NCBI GenBank assembly: GCA_025056455.1
Contig: JANWVY010000008.1
Coordinates: 62,001-126,000, forward strand
Reading direction: 5' to 3'
Length of the DNA: 64,000 nt
Origin: Bryobacteraceae bacterium
GTDB taxonomy: Bacteria; Acidobacteriota; Terriglobia; Bryobacterales; Bryobacteraceae
Shown: in pieces, positions 59,439 to 64,000 of the stretch
Layout: each line of letters begins with the position of its first letter
Numbering within the stretch: the first letter of the stretch is position 1
Position numbers and translations under genes: made by a program
The notes under the pieces: model-generated
What the model saw: only the letters and a program-made list of their open reading frames with translations
Told to the model about the DNA's origin: nothing
Database searches by the model: none

Positions 59439-61088
59439 TTACTTTCCCGCTCCCCGAACCAAAAACAACCCCTTGGTTGTTTCGTTCTGGGTTGCGACCC
59501 GGGATTCGCAGTAAGGCAAAAAGATTCGGATACTGGTGCCGCTACCAGGAACGCTCTGCAAGACCACGTTTCCCCCAACTTGCTTGACCACGCCGTACAC
59601 CGTTGACAGTCCAAGCCCCATTCCCTGAGAACGGCCACTGCGGAAAAAAGGCTCGAATGCACGCGCTTGCGTTGCAGCGTCCATACCCCAACCGCTGTCT
59701 GTCACTGTTAACAAAACATACTTTCCCGGAGGCAGTTTCGCCATGCGGCGCGCTGTGGGAGCGTCGAGGTCTTGGATGCAGGTCTCAAGGGTCAATTTGC
59801 CCCCTCCGGGCATGGCATCCCGCGCGTTCACTGCGAGATTGAGAATCACCTGCTCCAACCAGCGCGGATCTGCCTCTACCGTCGGCCCGCTTGGCGAGCT
59901 AAGATCCAAAATGCTGCTGAGTTGGATCTGATCCCCGAGCAGCATCTTCAACCCCGGAGTCATCTGCGAAATCAATTCGTTTAGGTTAAAGACTGTTGGA
60001 TTCATCGGCTGTTTGCCGCTAAAGACCAGCAATTGCTGGGTCAGCGCTGCGGCACGATCGCCCGCCCGCTTGATTTCCTGCACATCCTTGCGCGCCTGCT
60101 CAGGCAGCTGCGATGAACCCAGCAGCAGCTCGCTGTAACCGTTGATCGAAGTGAGTAGATCGTTGAACTGGCGGGCGATTCCCCCTGCCAGTTGTTCTAC
60201 AGCTTGCATGTTCGGTGAACTCGTCGCTTCAGTTGGCGTCAGTTCTGAAAGCGCGAAGGCGACCATCACCGCATATTGCGGGGGAGGATTTTTCGCCCGT
60301 ATTGCCGTCATGACAACTGCCATGGGGATCTGCTCGCCTTCTCGCGTGCGCCAGAGTAGTTGAGATCGCTCGGTTTCTCCGGTGGCAATCACCTGCGCCA
60401 CGGAAAGCTTTGCTCGCCCCCACTCGCTCGGATTCAGCAACACCTCCCAGTAAAAACGCCCTTCAATCTCTGAGGCCCGGTGCTGAACTAAACTCGTTAG
60501 GGCAGCGTTACAGCGAACGAATTTCCCTTCCCGGTCAAGGACTGCTAAGGGAACACCCACGCTCTCAAGCAGCCCCTCAAGCACTTGATTCTCACCCGTG
60601 CGTCGCCCCGCCCACCGGCGCTCGGACAAGTCTCGCACCATCGCGCGAAACACACGCTTGTCTTCGATTCGCTGCTCCTTCAAAACCAGCTCTAGCAAGG
60701 CCGACGTGCCATCTTTTCGCAAGGCCGCGACTTCCACCCCAACTCCGTTTTCTACCCTCGGCGCGGCATGCAGCCGGTTCAAACCTAAGCCGCCACCTGC
60801 GTTTTCGCCAGCGGTGGGGAGAAGCAAAGAAACATGCTCGCCAATCACTTCCGAGGAAGCGTAGCCAAATAGCTGCTCGGCCGCCCGGTTGAAAGAAACG
60901 ATTCTCCCATCCTCGCCGATGGTGAACCTTGCTTCAGGAGAATCCGCCTCGAGCTTCTCAATCCGTGCTCGAAAATCCGCCCGCTCTTCTTTCAGCCTTT
61001 CGTCACAAAGGATTTTGATCACCATGGCCGGCAAAAACGCAGCCAAAGCGAGCAAAAGTCCCACTCCGAGGATTACTGTCAGCTCCAT
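59439..61088 (-). CDS. PAS-containing histidine kinase lacking the phospho-acceptor His
   Basis: 549 residues: one N-terminal membrane helix (about 4-26), coiled segment, two PAS domains (about 50-155 and 165-285), dimerisation region and HATPase domain (NLAVNARDAM N-box, DSGWGMD, GMGLGLSTVYGVV). The H-box reads LAGGIARQFNDLL where this subfamily has LAGGIAHDFNNLL: Arg306 (codon CGC) replaces His (CAC would be one base away). ATP-binding motifs look intact, so it may trans-phosphorylate or act as a regulator. No response regulator adjacent. Confidence 0.9.
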   Translation of the reverse strand: MELTVILGVGLLLALAAFLPAMVIKILCDERLKEERADFRARIEKLEADSPEARFTIGEDGRIVSFNRAAEQLFGYASSEVIGEHVSLLLPTAGENAGGGLGLNRLHAAPRVENGVGVEVAALRKDGTSALLELVLKEQRIEDKRVFRAMVRDLSERRWAGRRTGENQVLEGLLESVGVPLAVLDREGKFVRCNAALTSLVQHRASEIEGRFYWEVLLNPSEWGRAKLSVAQVIATGETERSQLLWRTREGEQIPMAVVMTAIRAKNPPPQYAVMVAFALSELTPTEATSSPNMQAVEQLAGGIARQFNDLLTSINGYSELLLGSSQLPEQARKDVQEIKRAGDRAAALTQQLLVFSGKQPMNPTVFNLNELISQMTPGLKMLLGDQIQLSSILDLSSPSGPTVEADPRWLEQVILNLAVNARDAMPGGGKLTLETCIQDLDAPTARRMAKLPPGKYVLLTVTDSGWGMDAATQARAFEPFFRSGRSQGMGLGLSTVYGVVKQVGGNVVLQSVPGSGTSIRIFLPYCESRVATQNETTKGLFLVRGAGK

Positions 61089-61210
61089 GGGTATAGGAAC
61101 AAGGTATCAAGGACCAGGGGATTAAGCTAGACCTCTTAGTGGGTAAAAAGTACTATGACCGCTAGTCGGTTACATGAACGCCTGAGGACTTCTGCGAATC
61201 CGCCTGAGGG

Positions 61211-61489
61211 TCATTTCGGGTTGGCGTCGGCGGCGGATTTTTTGCGCTGGATTTCCTCCATCACGCTAAAGACCAGATCCTTTGCTCCGGTAATTGCGTG
61301 TTGAATTAACTGAATGTCCATGGCTGGCTTGCCGGCCTGGCGGGCGCTTTGACAATAAACTCCGTGCTGTCCGACGAGCACGAGCGCGTCAGTAAGGAGA
61401 TCGAGTGTTACAGCCAGCCGGCCGCGTTCTAGACCCATCTGGAATTCAAATCGTTCTAGTTCGTCTCGTTTCTGCTCGAAAACGTTCAT
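61211..61489 (-). CDS. Small helical protein, function unknown
   Basis: 92 residues from ATG 61489: MNVFEQKRDELERFEFQMGL, then LAVTLDLLTDALVLVGQHGV and MDIQLIQHAITGAKDLVFSVMEEI. Slight resemblance to DUF1844 small proteins but not convincing. Soluble, helical. TTG 61495 is an alternative start. Confidence 0.6.
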   Translation of the reverse strand: MNVFEQKRDELERFEFQMGLERGRLAVTLDLLTDALVLVGQHGVYCQSARQAGKPAMDIQLIQHAITGAKDLVFSVMEEIQRKKSAADANPK

Positions 61490-61654
61490 GGGCAACCTGG
61501 CGCTCTCCTCACCATTCTAGGCCAATGGTAAGGTGCACCTGAGAGTTACATATAGTGGATCGACATTTGCCGGCTCTGGGAGCCGCCTCTAACCCCAAGT
61601 CTGCCGCTCTTTCATCACTTGGCTCTCGCTCATACCTCCCTCGCCTTTCCCGAT

Positions 61655-61988
61655 ATGAACGCTTGGGGGGCTGGCAACCCAAGGGCACCCGGCACTTGGG
61701 GGGACCGGGCAAGCCGGGGGAGCCGGGCAAGCTGGGGGGCCGGGCAAGTCGAGGCGACCGGGCAAGCCCGCGGGAGCCGGGCAAGTCAAGGGTCGAGGCT
61801 AAGCGAGGGAAATCCGCAACCCAAGCAAACCCCCAGCGGAGCGGGAAATGCGTCCTGATCAGGGCGGACCTTTGAAGCTAGGACAGCCCGGCTCGCCAGG
61901 GGAGAAAGGGGCAGGAGAGCAGGGCGGACCATCCAAGTCGGGCGAGTCAGTGAGGCCGGGTGAGGCAGTGAGTTGGGGCGAGGAGTGA
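61655..61988 (+). pseudogene. Frame-broken collagen-like (Gly-X-Y) sequence
   Basis: Collagen-like triplets are scattered over several frames: GGPGKPGEPGKLGG in one, GGPGKSRRPGKPAGAG in another, and GPLKLGQPGSPGEKGAGEQGG near 61870-61920 in a third. The DNA unit is roughly GGGCAAGCCGGGGGAGCC, repeated about five times at 61688-61790 with 17, 18 and 19-nt lengths, so the frame drifts. It looks like an eroded collagen-like surface protein gene. Confidence 0.6.
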
Positions 61989-62092
61989 GGTCGGGCGAGG
62001 CAGTGAGTTGGGGCAGGGCAGTGAGGTAGGGCAAGGCAGTGAGGTCGGGCAGGCCAGTAAAGTACGCTGGGCCAGTAACCTTCGGTAGAGCA
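61935..62092 (+). repeat. About seven degenerate 18-bp direct repeats
   Basis: Units like GAGGCAGTGAGTTGGGGC, AGGGCAGTGAGGTAGGGC and AAGGCAGTGAGGTCGGGC follow each other without spacers. TAG/TGA stops occur in plus frames. It is a tandem repeat, not CRISPR, because units are short, variable and unspaced. Confidence 0.7.
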
Positions 62093-62222
62093 AGAAAATC
62101 CTTTCCAGGCTCAAGGGCGGCTGGCAGAAAGTCCAGCCCAAGATCTGGGATTTGCCTTCCAGGCAGCTACACGGAGGAGGCCGCGGCCTAGCACGGAAAG
62201 TTGGCGATTCGATTCAAAGGTT

Positions 62223-63080
62223 ATGTTTTCCATCATCGGAATTCTCGTAGTTATCGGCGCAGTGATCGGGGGGTATCTTTTCGAACACGGCCACCTAGCC
62301 GTACTCTGGCAACCGGCCGAAGTGATCATTATCGGCGGTGCAGCCCTCGGAACCCTCTTCATAGCCAATCCACTCCCCACCATCATCGCCATCTTCAAGG
62401 GACTGATTGGCGTTCTCAAAGGCAGCCGCTGCAACAAAGCCTTCTACCTAGAGACACTCAAAATGCTCAACGACGTCTTTGCTTACGCCCGCAAAAATAG
62501 TCTCGCCAAGCTTGAAGCTGACGTCGAAGAGCCCGACAAAAGTCAGCTGTTTTCGAAATACCCCAAGTTCGTCAAGGACCACCATGCGACGCACTTCGTT
62601 TGCGACACATTGCGCATGTTAATTGCCGGCGGCGTTGCCAATCATGATCTCAACGAGATGATGGAGCAGGACATCGAAGTCCATCACCACGAAACGACTC
62701 AACCCATTTCGGCCCTGACTAGCGTCGCGGACTCACTTCCCGGCTTGGGAATCGTTGCGGCCGTTCTTGGCGTTGTCATTACCATGGGATCGCTCGGCGG
62801 CCCGCCCGAGGAAATCGGCCACAAAGTGGCCGCCGCGCTCGTGGGTACATTTCTGGGCATCTTGCTCTGCTACGGGTTCCTGGGCCCGCTAGCTTCCCAA
62901 ATGTCAAAAATCGCTGAAGCCGAAGGCCAGTACTATCACGTGCTTCGCACCGGACTCATGGCCTTTGCGAAAGGCTGTCCCCCGATCATCGCCGTCGAGT
63001 TTGCTCGGCGCATGGTGCCCCATCACGTCCGGCCTACCTTCAAAGAAATGGAGAAAGCCTGTAAAGGAGGCGGGGCCTGA
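62223..63080 (+). CDS. motA: Flagellar motor stator protein MotA
   Basis: 285 residues, four transmembrane helices. Cytoplasmic loop carries the conserved Arg/Glu pair in CDTLRMLIAGGVANHDLNEMMEQDIE that contacts FliG, and the ADSLPGLGIVAAVLGVV proline for torque. With MotB it forms the proton-driven stator. The motB ATG overlaps the TGA by 1 nt (TGATG). Confidence 0.95.
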   Translation: MFSIIGILVVIGAVIGGYLFEHGHLAVLWQPAEVIIIGGAALGTLFIANPLPTIIAIFKGLIGVLKGSRCNKAFYLETLKMLNDVFAYARKNSLAKLEADVEEPDKSQLFSKYPKFVKDHHATHFVCDTLRMLIAGGVANHDLNEMMEQDIEVHHHETTQPISALTSVADSLPGLGIVAAVLGVVITMGSLGGPPEEIGHKVAAALVGTFLGILLCYGFLGPLASQMSKIAEAEGQYYHVLRTGLMAFAKGCPPIIAVEFARRMVPHHVRPTFKEMEKACKGGGA

Positions 63081-63970
63081 TGGCCGGTCAGGATGATCAA
63101 ATCATCATCATCAAAAAGAAAAAGGGCGGCCACGGAGGGCATCACGGCGGAGCTTGGAAAGTCGCCTATGCCGACTTCGTTACCGCTATGATGGCTCTCT
63201 TCATTGTGCTGTGGTTGCTATCCAGCTCCGAAGAAGTGCAAAAAGCCGTGGGCGGTTACTTTCAAGATCCCACCGGCAGTGGCAAATTAATGGGATCCAC
63301 AATGAGCGGTTCCGGCGAAGGACTTCCTATCAAAGAAACCGACATGGATCAGCTCAAAGAGAAAATCGAAAAAGCTCTCCAAGAAAAACCCGAATTCCAA
63401 GCCCTGCGCAAAAACGTGCAGATTTTCGTCACCGGCGAAGGGCTCCGCATCGAACTGCTGGAAAACGACAAAGGCATGTTTTTCCAGAGTGGCAGCGCCC
63501 TTCCTACCGAGGCCGGAGCCAATCTGGTCGCCATGCTCGCGCAGGAACTTGGCAAACTTCCAAATAACGTATTCCTCGAAGGCCACACCGACGCGAAGCC
63601 CTTTTCTTCGGAAAACGGCTACTCGAACTGGGAGCTATCCGCAGACCGCGCCAATGCAGCACGCCGCATCATGATGGACAACGGACTACGCAGAGATCAA
63701 GTCACTCAAGTCCGCGGATTCGCCGACCAGCGTCTGAGAGACCCCAAGGATCCCTATAGCCCGCTCAACCGTCGCATTTCTCTCATCGTGGCTTATCTTC
63801 AACCTTCCCCCAGATCGACTGACTCTCAAACCAAAACAAACCACGTCTCAAGCGCCGGCGACAAAGATCATGGTTCACACAGCACGCCTCAAAACACCAC
63901 CCAAAATGCCGCGCCGAACAACCAAAATTCCCCCCAACCGCCCCCTCACAACCCACAGAACAGCCACTAG
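63080..63970 (+). CDS. motB: Flagellar motor stator protein MotB
   Basis: 296 residues. Short N-terminal Lys/His/Gly-rich cytoplasmic part, one helix containing the proton-carrying Asp32 (WKVAYADFVTAMMALFIVLW), plug and linker, and the OmpA-like peptidoglycan-binding domain (about 130-245; LEGHTDAKPF, LSADRANAARRIM, NRRISLIV). The last 50 residues are an unusual Asn/Gln/Pro/His-rich disordered tail. Only 30 nt follow before the window ends. Confidence 0.95.
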   Translation: MAGQDDQIIIIKKKKGGHGGHHGGAWKVAYADFVTAMMALFIVLWLLSSSEEVQKAVGGYFQDPTGSGKLMGSTMSGSGEGLPIKETDMDQLKEKIEKALQEKPEFQALRKNVQIFVTGEGLRIELLENDKGMFFQSGSALPTEAGANLVAMLAQELGKLPNNVFLEGHTDAKPFSSENGYSNWELSADRANAARRIMMDNGLRRDQVTQVRGFADQRLRDPKDPYSPLNRRISLIVAYLQPSPRSTDSQTKTNHVSSAGDKDHGSHSTPQNTTQNAAPNNQNSPQPPPHNPQNSH

Positions 63971-64000
63971 GCCGCTGAATGCTGGCGGCGCCGAGTCGGA

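Larger units (their letters stand above)
61490..62222. other. Long region without an intact gene, holding collagen-like debris
   Basis: 733 nt upstream of motA. Apart from the collagen-like pseudogene and GC-rich direct repeats listed separately, the last 120 nt (62101-62222) should contain the motAB promoter, but no good -10 box was found. AAAGG lies right before the motA ATG. Confidence 0.6.

Noticed and set aside
61947-62141. Minus-strand Pro/Leu/Cys repeat protein, or CRISPR-like array
   Set aside because: The repetition comes from 18-bp direct repeats without spacers. Units are too short and variable for CRISPR, and no cas genes are near.

Overview
The window looks like a chromosomal segment of a Gram-negative, motile bacterium, most likely an Acidobacteriota member of the Bryobacter/Solibacter kind. 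This is inferred from family content: Oar-type TonB receptors with carboxypeptidase-like N-terminal domains, a PSD1/DUF1501 gene pair (here decayed), Tat-exported Gfo/Idh and sugar-isomerase proteins, lipid A genes, MotAB, and several small proteins of a type seen in that phylum. No phylogeny could be run. Most of the window is vertical-looking housekeeping DNA; there is no prophage, transposase or CRISPR array.

Layout. 1-2.1 kb: a divergent RecA-family ATPase (running off the left edge) and gap. 2.2-7.2 kb: a membrane protein, tRNA-Ser(CGA), a small protein, a PpiD/SurA-type foldase, DedA and a secreted LolA-like protein. 7.2-12.8 kb: an M20 peptidase divergent from fabZ-lpxA-lpxI-Gfo/Idh-tonB, an envelope operon. 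12.8-16.5 kb: sterol-desaturase-like protein, moaA, nadA and a LytTR regulator on the minus strand. 16.5-23.3 kb: inositol-phosphate synthase, an epimerase, an RRM protein with a coupled leader peptide, PIN/TRAM, ispD, ispF, a 23-residue Lys/Ala microprotein with its own promoter and terminator, and rlpA. 23.6-27.6 kb: a sigma-54 activator, a doubly degenerate receiver/GGDEF protein, a glycosyltransferase and small proteins. 27.6-35.8 kb: exported oxidoreductase, MerR regulator, S41 protease, a secreted protein, a decayed PSD1/DUF1501 locus, then an ECF sigma/anti-sigma pair. 35.8-43.2 kb: STAS, RidA, pyrD, an exported PLP enzyme paired with an exported RidA, a hybrid kinase, a divergent pair of small conserved genes, and NUDIX. 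43.3-52.7 kb: two TonB receptors flank a GT2-methyltransferase fusion, an RmlC-like epimerase, a cupin and an exported isomerase. 53-64 kb: yjbQ-DUF2203, a transglutaminase-like protein, an ABC exporter, a GT39-like protein, small membrane proteins, a histidine kinase lacking its histidine, a decayed collagen-like repeat locus, and motAB.

The strongest cross-cutting observation is promoter architecture. Many genes have an extended -10 box (TGnTAnnnT) only 6-13 nt before the start codon, predicting leaderless or near-leaderless mRNAs. Three divergent gene pairs share intergenic spaces of only 23-30 bp, two of them built on the same decamer ATGATACRAT, which reads as a -10 box on both strands. 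Other points to follow up are the microprotein, the exported PLP/RidA pair, and three signalling proteins with lost catalytic residues.
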